64,000 nucleotides of DNA, taken from Benincasa hispida. Lineage: Eukaryota > Streptophyta > Magnoliopsida > Cucurbitales > Cucurbitaceae. The position numbers were made by a program, and so were the translations under genes. The stretch is from assembly GCF_009727055.1 (NCBI RefSeq), contig NC_052359.1:64080335-64144334 (forward strand). Direction: 5' to 3'. The stretch's first letter is position 1, and each line of letters begins with the position of its first letter. The notes under the pieces were generated by a model. The model was not told the DNA's origin. It saw only the letters and a list, made by a program, of their open reading frames with translations, and did no database searches. This document shows positions 45,129-57,100 of the stretch, piece by piece.

Positions 45129-46598
45129 TGATAGCTCTAAAAAAGAGCTATTATTCCTAGCTTAATTTGAGTTGTTATTAGATTTTATGTGTGTATTGTC
45201 TTATTTTGTAGGTACCGAGCGATCAAGAGGTAGAACTGAGCATTTAGAGCTGAACAGGGTTTATTTGAAGCAAATTGGAGTTGATTTGAGCAACCAGGCT
45301 TCAAAAGAATAAAAATGACCAAAATTCCCCCGGACAACATCGCAAAATATACAAAGCCTCAACGCTCGCCTGGAGCTTGAAGACATAACACTGATGTGCA
45401 GGGCATCGTTGCAATGCTCTGGATCCTTTGATGCTAATCAACCGCGCGTGTGCATTCCATCTTCAGCCCAAATGCAGGGTAGCGTTGCAACGCTATGTTT
45501 AATCCTTTAAATTGCTCTCCTTGATTTTAGGTCAATGAGGATACTGAAATTCATGGAGGCCGAGGAAAGGCCGAGTTTTCTTCTTCCCCTTTGATGTTTT
45601 CAGTATCTTTAGGTTAATTTTTAGTTTAATTTTGGATTGTAATCGCGGAATGAATTGTATCTCATGGGTTTGTCCATGAATCGATGAGGTAATTTTCTAT
45701 CTATTTCTCGGATCAAGAGTGTTCGACGTAAATTTCTTGAATTTTATTATTTCAATTGATGATTCCAACTCTGAATTATGTTTTTTCTTTGAATCTGTTT
45801 ATATTTCCAAGCATGATCTTGAGGTTGACTTTTCACGCTTAATCATGCATGTTAATCGATTCTTAGTTCGTCACAATTTGCATAAATATCTTGCTTAAGT
45901 TCATTTCTGCATATTAATATACTGCTAAGGTCATAAGTAGTAATAGTCAATTGTGCATTTAATGGCTGTTCCTAGGATGCATGAGTTGCTAGGTTCAAAG
46001 ATAAAATTGGTTAATTGAATATGGCTTTCCTGACAATTAATCGATATAATTAAATCCCAAATCTTAATACATGTATTTTTAGTTCTATATGACCGCTATC
46101 AAACCCAATAGGATTTAGAAGCATGTAGTTTAATTAAGGTATTGGCTTTCCGACCTTCATTAAGAATTAGGACAAATTCTTGGTTAGATTCACACTAGTT
46201 GTCCACGTTTGTAGAAGCTAGTTAGATCGAATCGAATGGGTAGTTGTACATGCATAATTCGATCATATAGTCAATTGGCTGAAAACGATGATTGAAATGA
46301 CATTGAATGTCTAACTTGATCTGAGAACTAGATGAACCAATTACCATTTACATTTATCCATTACAATTTTATTTCTTGCAATTAAATTTATCCATTAATC
46401 AAAACCCAAAACCCCGTTTTTACTGTTTTTCCACAGTCAAATTTACTTTAAGAGGGAATTAATTTTGTACCTCCCTGTGGTTCGATCCTGTACTTACCAC
46501 TATTGCTTTGTTTTTGTAGTGATAGGAGTAGTTCGGTAGCATAAATTATCTTTTGATTCGTATTTCTTTTGGGGGCAACATGAAAAAGGGCTCGAGCA
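45129..46598 (+). mobile_element. 3' LTR of nested Ty3/gypsy element
   Basis: It aligns with 36995-38488 over its full length, starting TGATAGCTCTAAAAAAGAGC and ending in CTCGAGCA. The two LTRs differ by numerous substitutions and small indels, so insertion is not recent. The palindrome AGCGTTGCAACGCT is perfect here at about 45480-45493. The target-site pair is TACTT (left) and CACTT (right), one mismatch. Confidence 0.85.
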
Positions 46599-46903
46599 CA
46601 CTTTACAACAATTGTAACATCTACAAAGCAGGCCGCATTCGCAGTATCACCAGGATAAGGTACTCGGCCTTATCCATCTACTACAGATCCTTCAGGTCAT
46701 CACTTAAACACACCCCATCTATATGTCTCTACATACATGTTTAAGTTACAAAAGATAACCTTAGATGTTTGTTTATTGATTTTTTGTGTTAATGCTACTA
46801 ATTGTCAAATAACATACCTCAAATTTTGTTAAATAAATATATCGTTTGTATGTTACAATTACAAATTACATGACCCACGAGATTTAGGACATCAACCCTA
46901 ACA
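46599..46903 (-). mobile_element. Inverted copy of the 2.1-kb LTR family, part 2
   Basis: This continues the interrupted LTR from 36994. Reverse complement features are TGTTAGGGTTGATGTCCTAA (LTR start, at 46903), CTTAAACATGTATGTAGAGA, and CCTTATCCTGGTGATACTGC. The copy ends at 46903 on its 5' side. Confidence 0.75.
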
Positions 46904-47180
46904 TTGGGTACAATCGCACGAGAAGAACTTTGTAGACGGAAAAATTGGGATTGGGTTTGGGTGCATCAATTTCTTTCTGTAAATGGAAACAAAGCGTGCG
47001 CAGGGATTTTTTAGTTTTTAAGAATAAAAAATGTAAGACAAATTAGTTATACTCGACGTTTTAGAAATGACAAGAAAATATTATTCTTGACGTTTTTACT
47101 TATAACTTAACATTTTTTTCATAAAAACGTCAAGTACTTCTAAATTACAAGTGTCAAGTAATATTGTTTTTATAGTAGTG
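46904..47180 (-). mobile_element. CACTA terminal fragment
   Basis: Read on the - strand from 47180 it begins CACTACTATAAAAACAATAT-TACTTGACACTTG, closely like the end of the mini-CACTA at 54651. It contains repeated CTTGAC/GTCAAG and ACGTCAAG motifs as subterminal repeats. Only one end is visible; the other side runs into an LTR copy at 46903. Confidence 0.65.
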
Positions 47181-48115
47181 ATAACACAATTCAGATAAAC
47201 AGCGATCACATGCTTCCACACAAGAAATTCAATTCCTACAAGCACCCTCGTCATCTCTCATTTTTCTTTATTAATATTCAATAAATATATGGAAAACGAT
47301 ATAAAGGGCTAGAGATAAGTCCAAGACATTTACATGAAAGCGCCCAAATGAAGACCAGCAACCAGCGTGCATGCAAATATCAACCAGTGTGCAGATGGAG
47401 ATGGAGAATTGAACTTGACATTATGGGTTAAGCTCTGCGGTTGGTAAATCATTAGTCTTATTTGTGATGTAATGCTCAAAATAAATAAATTTGAGATTGT
47501 GGGATAGAAAATGAAAACCTAAAAACTTTGAGATTGTGAAGTGGAGAATTGAACATCAAAATATTAAAATCTTGGATTAGGGTGTCAATTATTGATTACA
47601 TATTTTATCTTCAGTTTGTATAATCAATTCTATTTCTTTAAAACAAAAACCTACAATTTAAAAATTATAAATGAGTTATGAAAAATTAGTTTTTAAAGAC
47701 AGAAATATGTTTTTCAATTTTTTTTTTTTTCTATTTCCTCTCTAAAACTATTCTTTCCCTAATTTTTCTATTAATAAAATTTCTCCACGACTTTTATTTC
47801 ATTCAAATAAAAAAGTATCTCTAGTTTTCTTTTTTTTATTTATTTAAAATGTTATTTTAGTTCAACAATATATATGATAGAGTACTTGTGAACCTCTGAC
47901 TCCTATGTCATGAGCACATACTTTACTACATGTTGTATTATTCCTCTAACTAATTTGTTATATTTTTCTCTATGACGAGTTATTTTCTTCAAATTCTATA
48001 CTAAATAAAGCACAAAAATTTGTAGACACCCAAGTATAAAGACGAAAAAACACAAAGATGTTTTATAGTATTTCAATTCGTAGTAGAGAAGCAACTCTGA
48101 TTAACCTAAAGATTT
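47181..48115. other. Intergenic, 3' side of SDR-D
   Basis: AT-rich, without a supported gene. No canonical AATAAA is seen soon after the SDR-D stop on the - strand. Confidence 0.4.
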
Positions 48116-50477
48116 TCAGTCCATGAACTTAAGAGTTTTAAGCATTGAAGGATTGACAACACTGTAGCCTCCATCGACCACAAGATTGAGGCCGCTGACA
48201 TAGTTTGCATCGTCGCTAGCCAAGTATAGCGCAGCCTTAGCTATGTCATTAGCCTTAAGGACACGACCTTTGAGATTGGCCCAACTGGTGACCAAGGTCT
48301 CGAGCGCCTCCGCCTGCATCAGGTTTCTGGGGCCTGCAATCCCAGTGGCCACGATAAAGGGGGCAACACAGTTGACTCTAATACCGTGTTGACCGAGCTC
48401 GGCGGCTAGGTTCCTAACTAGTCCTAAGACTGCGCATTTGGAGACTGCGTATGGGTGCGATGAGAGGCCAGCAATGTTGGTGGTTGAGCTGCTGGTGAAC
48501 AAAATACACCCATTTTTCTCTGGTATCATTACCCTGGCTGCATGCTTTGCTCCCCAAAATGCTCCCATCACGTTCACGTCCAATACCTTCAATATCATTC
48601 AATCAACTTATATTAATTAATGAGATATTTTTTCTTAAGTTTCTTAAATATAAAACAATAACAATACACCATCTTCAACTTGAACTTTAGGCTGGCCAAA
48701 ACTAAAAATCTAAATGCTAAATGTTACTTATAAAAATTTTAGTAGGGAAGTATATTATTTTTAAGATTAAATTATACAGAATATGTTGAATTATAAAGAA
48801 TACCCTATTTAAATTTATTTCAAACGTTCCTTCAATGAGAAGAAGTTCCAAAAACTCGAGAAATTTGAAATTATTCCAAAACAATATATTTCTTTTGTCT
48901 TTTGAAAAAACTTGGGTGCAATCACACTCTTCAATAAAAAATTGTCACATAACAATTAAATTAAATTATTAAAAGTTATTATTATTATTATTATTATTTT
49001 AATGTATAGAGAAATGAGGAGTATGATCTACTGCACCTAGGTATTGTCCATTATAAAAAGGCTAAAAGAATTGTACACATATATTTTAAAGAAAATAGAA
49101 ATTTCAGGGTCTAGGAAATGATTGGAACCAACTACAAAAAAGAATTGAAGAAACTAAAATAATATAACCTTTTGAAAGTTGGACAAAAATTAAAAGGCAA
49201 TCATCTTGTCTTGTTTGTTAAGGGTATATAAAAGGATAAATTTAGTTGTTTGTTATCAAATCTTAGCCAATTTTATGTTGTTTGCTATTTGAAAATTTGA
49301 AAATCTATGTGATTTTAGATAAAATTTTATTATTTTTTATTTGAAATAAGAATCATTTCCTAGAATTTGGAATGAAATTGAAGCAAAAATATGTTATCTC
49401 ATAAGCTATAATAATAAACCTTTTATTTTCTTTTCTTTCCATTATCATCCCCACAAAATTTTATTGGGCCTAACATGCACTAAAAAACACAAAATTTTAA
49501 TTAAAATAATTTCAAATTTTAATTTCCAAAGAAAACATTAGGTTGAACCCATATCCTATATTATATAGTGAATGATGTTTTGAGTTTGTGTATTGCTTTT
49601 TTGGTTAAGCAATAGTTTACACAAGGTGCAACTAGGTATTGAACATGTCTAGAGAAATCAATTTTCGGATTTTATTAATTTAAATTTTAAATTAATAATT
49701 ATATTAATTCAAACCTTAAACTAAGTATCAATTTAAATCTTAAATTAATCATTGTATCTTAAATCACAAACTAATCATTGTATGGATTTGAATTCAGAGG
49801 GATAAATTGATATTTAGCCTAAAAGTAAATAATCCACGGGGCCGAAAACCAAAACTGTTCAAAAGTCAAACCGTTGGTCTGTATTTAGTTCTTTTCTCAT
49901 ATAAAAAGTTGGTTCGGTTTGGTTTTTAAAAACAGAGAAAACCGAACCGCATCATCAGCCTTGTTTAATGTATATATTACCTTGTCCAAGTCAGATTTTG
50001 TAACGTCCAATATCCCGCTAAAGGAACGGTCGATGACGCCGGCGTTGCTGTACATGATGTCGAGCTTGCCATGCCGATACACGGCAGCGTCCACCACATT
50101 GCTGACGTCATCTTCCTTCGACACATCACAGTGGATATAGCTTACGTCTTTGCCGAGTTCATCGGCGATTTTTTGGCCGACTTCGTCTTGGATATCGGCG
50201 ATTATGACTTTCGCTCCATTTTCATGGAAAATTCGTACTGCACTAGCTCCGATCCCGCTTGCACCGCCGGTGATGATCGCCACCTTCCCTTCCAGTCTGA
50301 AAACATCGAAATTACACTTGTTAATCGAATGGGTTTTTTCAAAAGGTTTTCTCCATTTATTCTCTTGTTTATTTTGAAAATTATCGGAATAGTTAGGCTT
50401 AAAAGAAAATATTTTAAATGGTTTTTGGGCATAGAAACTTACTTTCTAAGAGTAGTTGAAGAGCAATTAAGAGTCAT
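48116..50477 (-). CDS. SDR-D: short-chain dehydrogenase/reductase (SDR110C type), intact, 3 exons
   Basis: Exons on the - strand are 50477-50443, 50296-49981 and 48586-48116; both introns are GT-AG (146 bp and 1394 bp), giving 273 aa. The protein starts MTLNCSSTTLRKLEGKVAII; the NAD-binding TGGASGIG is at residues 21-28; ADIQDE places Asp46 after strand 2, which favours NAD over NADP. NAG is at 96-98. The catalytic set is Asn122, Ser150, Tyr163 and Lys167 (YAVSK). The C-terminus has GLNLVVDGGYSVVNPSM. Length and motifs fit the plant family containing secoisolariciresinol dehydrogenase, xanthoxin dehydrogenase and momilactone A synthase, which oxidise secondary alcohols of small metabolites. 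Substrate cannot be told from sequence. Three damaged relatives lie at 16.7, 21.5 and 60.8 kb. Confidence 0.92.
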
Positions 50478-50559
50478 TATTCTTCAACAAGAAATGCAGA
50501 AATGAAGGAAGTGGTAGAAGGGAGAGGATTTTATTTTGATGATTCTGGCTGTGTTGACA

Positions 50560-50567
50560 TATTTATG
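50560..50567 (-). promoter_or_regulatory. TATA-like box of SDR-D
   Basis: On the - strand CCCATAAATATGTCAACA lies about 85 bp before the ATG. The 5' untranslated part that follows shares CTTCCTTCATTTCT and CTTGTT with SDR-A, supporting a common promoter. Confidence 0.6.
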
Positions 50568-52149
50568 GGAGAGAATAAGAATGCTTGGTCAAACCACATT
50601 ATTATTTTAGGGTTTTTTTTTTTTTAGTATTTATTATAATTTCCTTTTTATTTATTTCAGATGTGCCAAATTTTGGTGGGGCATTTAATTTTCTGTTGCT
50701 AAAGCAGTCACTCACCTAGTTTAGTTTCTACCCTTTGTTGAAAAAAAAAAAAAAGCGATATTACTTTTATTCAAATGTATTCTCGGTTTACCGTGATTAT
50801 TAATTTAAAGTTTAATTGATATAATTATTAATTTAAAGTTTAAATTGATATATATCAATTTAAACTTTAATAAATTCAATGGCTTAAATTGATATAGTTA
50901 TTATAATTTTTTTTTTCTAGGCACATATGAATTGGATGGTTGGGGCTGCCGTACCATCGTAACTATCCTATAGATATATAGACTATCGAAAAAAGGGGAC
51001 TAATGGAAGAATATTGTTGTTTAAAAAACAAATTAGAACATAAGTATTTATAAAAAATATTTAAGTAAAACATGGCCTTTTTTTTTTATCTCTTATGGAA
51101 TTCGGCTCTTATAGAGAGAGATATTCAGAGGGACCAAATGAACGGGATAAAACGGACTTGGACGGCAATGTAATATTTTATAAGGAAGAAGTCCCCATCT
51201 CTATAAATGATATATGCTTAGCACAGTGGCTATATGGTTATTTTGTTTTGCACTGGAATATTATTTGATAAAGGGATAAAAATAATCTCAGTTTTAATCA
51301 ATTATAATATCATATTTGTCTCCAACAAATTTTTTTTATTATATCATATTTGCAGTTTTTCTTACCATATTTTTAAAAAATTTAAATTTAAATAATATCA
51401 TTGATTTATACACTTTTTCTAAAAAAAAAAATAATACTTTATTTGTAAATAATTCACCTGTAGTTATAGCTTCGATTTTTATTTTATAAACCATTTTATT
51501 ATTTTTATTTCGTAGTTTATATTTGTTTCCTTTCTTTTCTAACAATGCTAAAATCACCTCTTCTTTTTTATAATTAATTAAAAATCGTAAAATGACTTGA
51601 TGGACTAATACAATTCTAATATTAAATAAAAGGTTCTCTAACAAAATAATATTGAATAAAAGATATAAATTTAGATCTTTCACTTTGGTTTCATTTCATT
51701 TTACTCTATATATATTTTTAATGTCCAAACTTTTTTTAAAGAAAAATTTGAATGTCCAAACTTAGTCTCCAACAAATATAAATATTAGATTTGGTCATCA
51801 CTATTTTTTGTTGTTTTTTATTATTGTAGATTAATCTTTCTTTATCAATTTTGAAAATATATGATCAAGTTTGGACAATCGAAAGGTCATAGACTAAAAT
51901 AAAATAGAAACTATAATATAGAAATCAAAATGGTTTAAAAAAATGACAAAAATTGTAAACAATTTTTTTATAATTAAACCATAGAATTTTTTATATTATT
52001 GATTAAAATTATGTTATAATAAGAAATAAAGTTGTAGTTATAACTTTTTTTAATGACATTATTTTCTATTTGAAAGTATATTGTACAAAAATATTTTTTA
52101 AAATTAAATTTATAATAGTAATAATAATTTCAATTTCAATTTTTTTGAT

Positions 52150-52250
52150 GATATGAAAAAAATTTGGCCATCTTGTACCCTTGTGGGTTCGAACCGAGGT
52201 CTGCCGCAAAATTTTAGGGCAGCGCACCGATTATGCCAGACATATAAGAT
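52150..52250 (-). repeat. Possible tRNA-derived (SINE-like) remnant
   Basis: On the - strand, TGGCATAATCGGTGCGCTGC resembles a degenerate A box and CTCGGTTCGAACCCAC about 45 bases later is a perfect B box core (GGTTCGAACC). The part between does not fold as a tRNA by inspection and there is no acceptor stem. No tail or target-site repeat was found. Confidence 0.3.
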
Positions 52251-52369
52251 TAAATGATATTAGACTCTTTTTATGTAATATTCAACTGTCCAAGTCCATG
52301 TTACCTTTTCGAAAATCCTAATATAAACCCCTAAATGCGTCTCTCTAAAGGTCTAATTCCATAAAAGAC

Positions 52370-52370
<1 letters not shown>

Positions 52371-52406
<36 letters not shown>
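52371..52406 (+). repeat. Poly-A tract, 36 bases
   Basis: Uninterrupted A run, the longest homopolymer in the window. It could be a retroposon tail or slippage product; its length is also likely to be inaccurate in sequencing. Confidence 0.85.
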
Positions 52407-52409
<3 letters not shown>

Positions 52410-52876
52410 AAATGTTTTAACTTTTACATAAATATTTTCAAGTACTAATTTGGTCTTTTTTTTTGTGAACAACAATATTTTTTCCCATTGATTCTCGAAG
52501 AAGGGTTTAAGTGAAGAATTTTTTATCTTTCCTTTTGTATTTTTTTTTTTTATTTGATGACTATATAAGAATACGACTAATTTAAGTTATAATTTATTAA
52601 TTTCAAGTTAATGTATATACTATCTAAAATGAACTAAAGTGACAAAACTTTTGATTTTTCGTTTATTTTTATTTGATGGTTATGTGGTTTGATTGAGTAA
52701 GTTTAAATAACTTAAGAAATTTTTTATTTTTCCTTTACATTGTTATTTCCAGGATAATATGATATATTGAGTAACTTAAGTTATAGATTGGTTGTTTTGC
52801 CTTTAATTTCAATTAATTAATATTTAAATGATAACAAAGTCTTTTTTTTTTTCTTTTGAAAAAAGCAACCTGCTCT

Positions 52877-53221
52877 TATTATAAATATTAATAAAATAAT
52901 AGATGATCATTGTTTAGTATCCTAAAACCATGTGTCAAATTTCATATTGTTCAGTATCTTGTAAATTATTCATGTTTGATGTTCATGTAAGACTATATCT
53001 TACTTGTCACTTTGTCTATGAATAGTGACATTTAGTAGATCTTAAAATCACACACATTGGTGAGAAATCCATTTCAAATTTCACTAAATTTTCATAATTT
53101 TAGTTATTTTATTTATTTATTATATTATATTATATTAATTTATTTATTTAATTTATTATTATATTTATATTCATTATATTATATTTCTCCATATCCGTTG
53201 TGCTCTTCAATTTCACAAACA
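52877..53221 (+). mobile_element. 5' LTR of a complete copia element
   Basis: It starts TATTATAAATATT and ends TTTCACAAACA, and matches 58516-58787 (GTTCATGTAAGA, GAATAGTGACATTT, CATATCCGTTGTG). It is 345 bp against 272 bp for the 3' LTR, mostly because the AT-rich stretch at 53100-53185 is longer. GCTCT (52872-52876) precedes it and ACTCT follows the 3' LTR. CATTATCAGCACAAGC directly after it is the probable primer binding site region. Confidence 0.8.
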
Positions 53222-53369
53222 CATTATCAGCACAAGCTCCTATTGCTTCCATCGTTGAAAGTAGGTCCTAAAGATAAGTCGATTTTTTTCCTCTTTATTA
53301 TAATTAATAATAAAAATGTAATTTTGCATATTTAGTACAATATTACAATATTTTGTGATAGTGTTGTCA

Positions 53370-54160
53370 TGACAAACCTTACAAAATTAGAATTTGCGGC
53401 CCTTGACATTAATGACATTAATTATTTGTCATTGATGCTTGATGCCAAAATTCACCTGCATGCTATGAACTTGGAAGAAATAAAGAAGGAAATTTGACAT
53501 TCGGTCATGACAAAACAAAAGTTATGATTTTCTTTCGTCATCATCTCCACGAGAGATTAAAATTGAGTATCATACAATAAAAGATCCTCGTATCTTGTGG
53601 AAAAAATTGAAAGAAAAGTATGGTCATAAAAAGATAGTTATTATTCTTAAAGCTTGTTATGAGTAGATGCATTTAAGACTACAAGATTTTACATCAATAA
53701 GTGATTACAATTTCACATTATTTAAAATCAGTTCAAAATTATTGTTATGCAAAAAGAAGATTATTGATGTTGGTATGTTAGAGAAGACATTTTCTACATT
53801 TCATGTCTCGAATATGCTCCTGCAAAAGCAATATCGAGAGAAATGTTTTAAACAACATTTTGAACTAATTTCATGTATTCTCATGGCCAAACAAAATAGC
53901 AAGTTCTTGATGAAGAATCATAAATCTCGACCAACTGGAATAACACCATTTCCTGAAGTGAATGTTGTGAATGTTAATAATCATGGTTGAGGTCGTGGTT
54001 GTGGTCAAGGTCGGTTGAGGAAGAAATAATTATTATTTCTATGGTGGTCGTTCTAATCATTCAAATTTCAAAAGAATCACACAAAAAAATGATGATCACA
54101 AAGGAAAAGCTCCACAAGATAAGAGTTTAAATAGTGAAATAAATGTTTCCGATGTAGAAT
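53370..54160 (+). pseudogene. Copia gag, broken
   Basis: From ATGACAAACCTTACAAAATT (53370) the frame reads LEFAALDINDINYLSLMLDA; after stops it resumes at 53667-53990 with MHLRLQDFTSISDYNFTLFK, LEKTFSTFHVSNMLLQKQYR and NHKSRPTGITPFPEVN. A Gly/Arg-rich piece follows, then the zinc knuckle near 54148: CFRCRMTGHWSRTI, where the last of the CX2CX4HX4C cysteines is Ile. Nucleocapsid binding would be impaired even without the stops. Confidence 0.8.
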
Positions 54161-57100
54161 GACTGGGCATTGGTCACGTACCATTCATACGTCAAACTTA
54201 GTTGACCTCTATCAAGCATCCTTAAAGGAAAAAGAAAAAAATGTAGAAGCAAATTTTGCATATCAAGATAATGATATTTTTGACCCATCCCATATGATAA
54301 TTTTGGATATGGCAGACTTCTTTAAATCTCCTAAAGATAAGATTGACACATTTGATGAAACTTCAATTTTTTTTATTTATTATTATTTTTTTTATCTATC
54401 TTCATTTTTTATAGTAACTTTTGTATACTTTAAGTGTTGTTCTTCTTTAATGAAGAAACATAGATCATTTTCATATGATGGATGATTAAAAAATGAGCAA
54501 AGAATATTTATGTCTAGCAGACAGTGCAACTACACACACAATACTTACAAATAAAAAATACTTTTCAAAATTGAAAATGTTAAAAGCAATAAAGTAAATA
54601 CAATATCAAGTTCTACAAACTTGATCGAAGATTATAGAAAAGCAAATATTCACTACTACAAAAATTAGATTATGTGATGTTTTTCATTGTCAAGTAAAAG
54701 GTATACCCGACGCTTATAAAAACGTCGAATATTCAACTGTCAAGTATAATGTGATAACTTGATTCAAAAAAAAATGAGGAGTATGATTTGGGGGTCGCAA
54801 TTTTGATGAGTGAGAACGATTGTGTTGCACAAATGGAGAAGGACCACGCAAAAAATTAGGACGGGAGAATCTAAACAATATAATATATATTTTTAATTAA
54901 AATTTAATATTTTACTTGATATTTAAATAGTGTCAAGTAAAATTTATTAAACTTGGCATTCTTAAAACGTGAAGTTCTAGTTAGTGTAAAAAAGTGTGGA
55001 AATTTCCGTGAAATCTCCGCCTTTTTTGCACATTTCTTGACGTTTTCTCTTAAAAATATCATTACTTGATGTTTTTTTTTAAAAAAAAGTTAAGTAATTA
55101 AAAGTTACAAATGTCAAGTAATGCAGATTTTGTAGTATGATTATTTTGCCTAGAGGAACAAAAATTATAATTGATAATGCATTGTTCTCTAGTCAATCAA
55201 AGAGAAATCTTCTAAGTTTTAAAGATATACGTTGCAATGGTTATCATATTGAGATTGCTAGTAAAAATAATGAGGAATATCTATATATTATCTCAATTGT
55301 CTCAAATGAAAAGCATATATTGGAAAAGTTGTCTGTTTTATTTTTTGGATTGTATTATACTCGTATATGAGTAATTAAAATATATGCAACAATGAATCTG
55401 AAGTTCATGAATCAAGATATATTTGCTATTTGGTATGATAGATTGGGTCATCCAGAGTCTATAATGATGAGAAGAATTATTGAGAATTCAAGTGGACACT
55501 CATTGAAGAGTTAGAAGATTCTTCAATATAATGAATTATCATGTGATGCTTGCTCTCATGACAAATTAATAATTAGATCATCACCAGGTAAAGTGGGATC
55601 TGAATCACTTGCATTTTTAAAACAAATTCATGGTGATATATGTAGACCTATTAATCCACCAAGTAGACCATTTAGATATTTTATGGTATTAATATATGCA
55701 TCTAGTAGATGGTCACACGGTGCTTATTATCAAGTCGAAATCTTTTATTTGCCCAAATAATTAAGTTAAGAGTATAATTTACTGATTATACAATGAAGAT
55801 CATTCGTCTTGATTATGCTAGTGAATTTAAATCCCAAACTTTTGATCATTATTATATGTCAATTGGGATAAGTGTTGAACATTCTATAGCTCATGCTTAT
55901 ACACAAAATGGTTTAGCATAATCATTTATAAAATGTTCGCAATTAATTGCAAGACTATTACTTATAAGAGCTAAGCTTTCTTCATCTGTATGAGGACATG
56001 CTTTTTTGCATACAGCGTCACTTATACGTATCAGGCTAGTAGCTTATCATAAGTACTCGTCATTACAATTAGCTTATGGTCATGAGCCAAATATTTCCCA
56101 TCTGAGAATTTTTGGATGTACGATATATGCTCCAATTGCTCCACACAACGCACTAAGATGGGTCCTCAAATGAGGTTAGGAATATATGTTGGATATGATT
56201 CCCTATCAATTATTAAATATCTTAAACCCCTGATGGATGATGTATTTACTGCACGATTTGCTAATTGCTATTTTAATAAGAAAAAATTTCTAATATTAGA
56301 GGGAGGAATTAAGAAATTGGACAAAGAAGTAACAAGAAATGCATCGTTATTGTCACATTTAGATCTCTGTACAAATCAATGTGAACTTGAAGTTCAAAAG
56401 TTAATTCATTTGCAAAATATAGCAAATCAATTACCAGATGCATTTATAGATACAAAGAAAGTAACCAAGTCACATATACCAGCCGATAATGTTCAATAAA
56501 AAATTGATATCCTAACACAACAAGTTGTCACTAATGAGTCTTGAACACAGCAGAAGCGTGATAGACTAGTGGGTTCCAAAGATAAAAATCATCGAAAACG
56601 AAAAATAATTAATAGTAAAAGAGACTTGGCTGAGAATGTAAATACCCATGAAGAAATCCTTAACGTGACTAGTGAGGAAGGTTAAATATCTAAAGATAAT
56701 AATGAGATTTCAATAAACTATGTGATTGACAAGAAAAAGATGGAATCGAACTAATCTAGTTATTGACAACATTTTTGTATATAATGTTGCTCTTGATATT
56801 ATATCTGAAAATGAGGATCCTGAACAAAAATCTATTGAAGAGTGTCGATATAGAAAAGATTGGCTTTAGTGGAAAGAAGCAATCAAGGCAAAATTAAACT
56901 CACTTTTAAAACAACAGATTTTCGGACCAGTAGTAGTTCGAATACTAGAAGGTGTTAAACCTGTGAGATACATGTGGGTATTTTTGAGAAAAAGAAATTA
57001 AAATAATGAGGTCACAAGATACAAAACAAGACTTGTTGCACAAGGTTTTTCACAAAGACTTTGTATTGATTATGAGAAGATATATTCTCCAATGGTGGAT

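Larger units (their letters stand above)
50590..52871. other. Intergenic, AT-rich
   Basis: Poly-A/T runs and low-complexity short ORFs only. The 114-codon - strand frame at 51339-51683 is Lys/Ile/Leu-rich with no domain and is not called a gene. A 36-base A tract is at 52371-52406. Confidence 0.5.

Noticed and set aside
51339..51683. 114-codon open frame on the - strand
   Set aside because: Lys/Ile/Leu-rich text from AT-rich DNA, no domain, no splice or promoter context.
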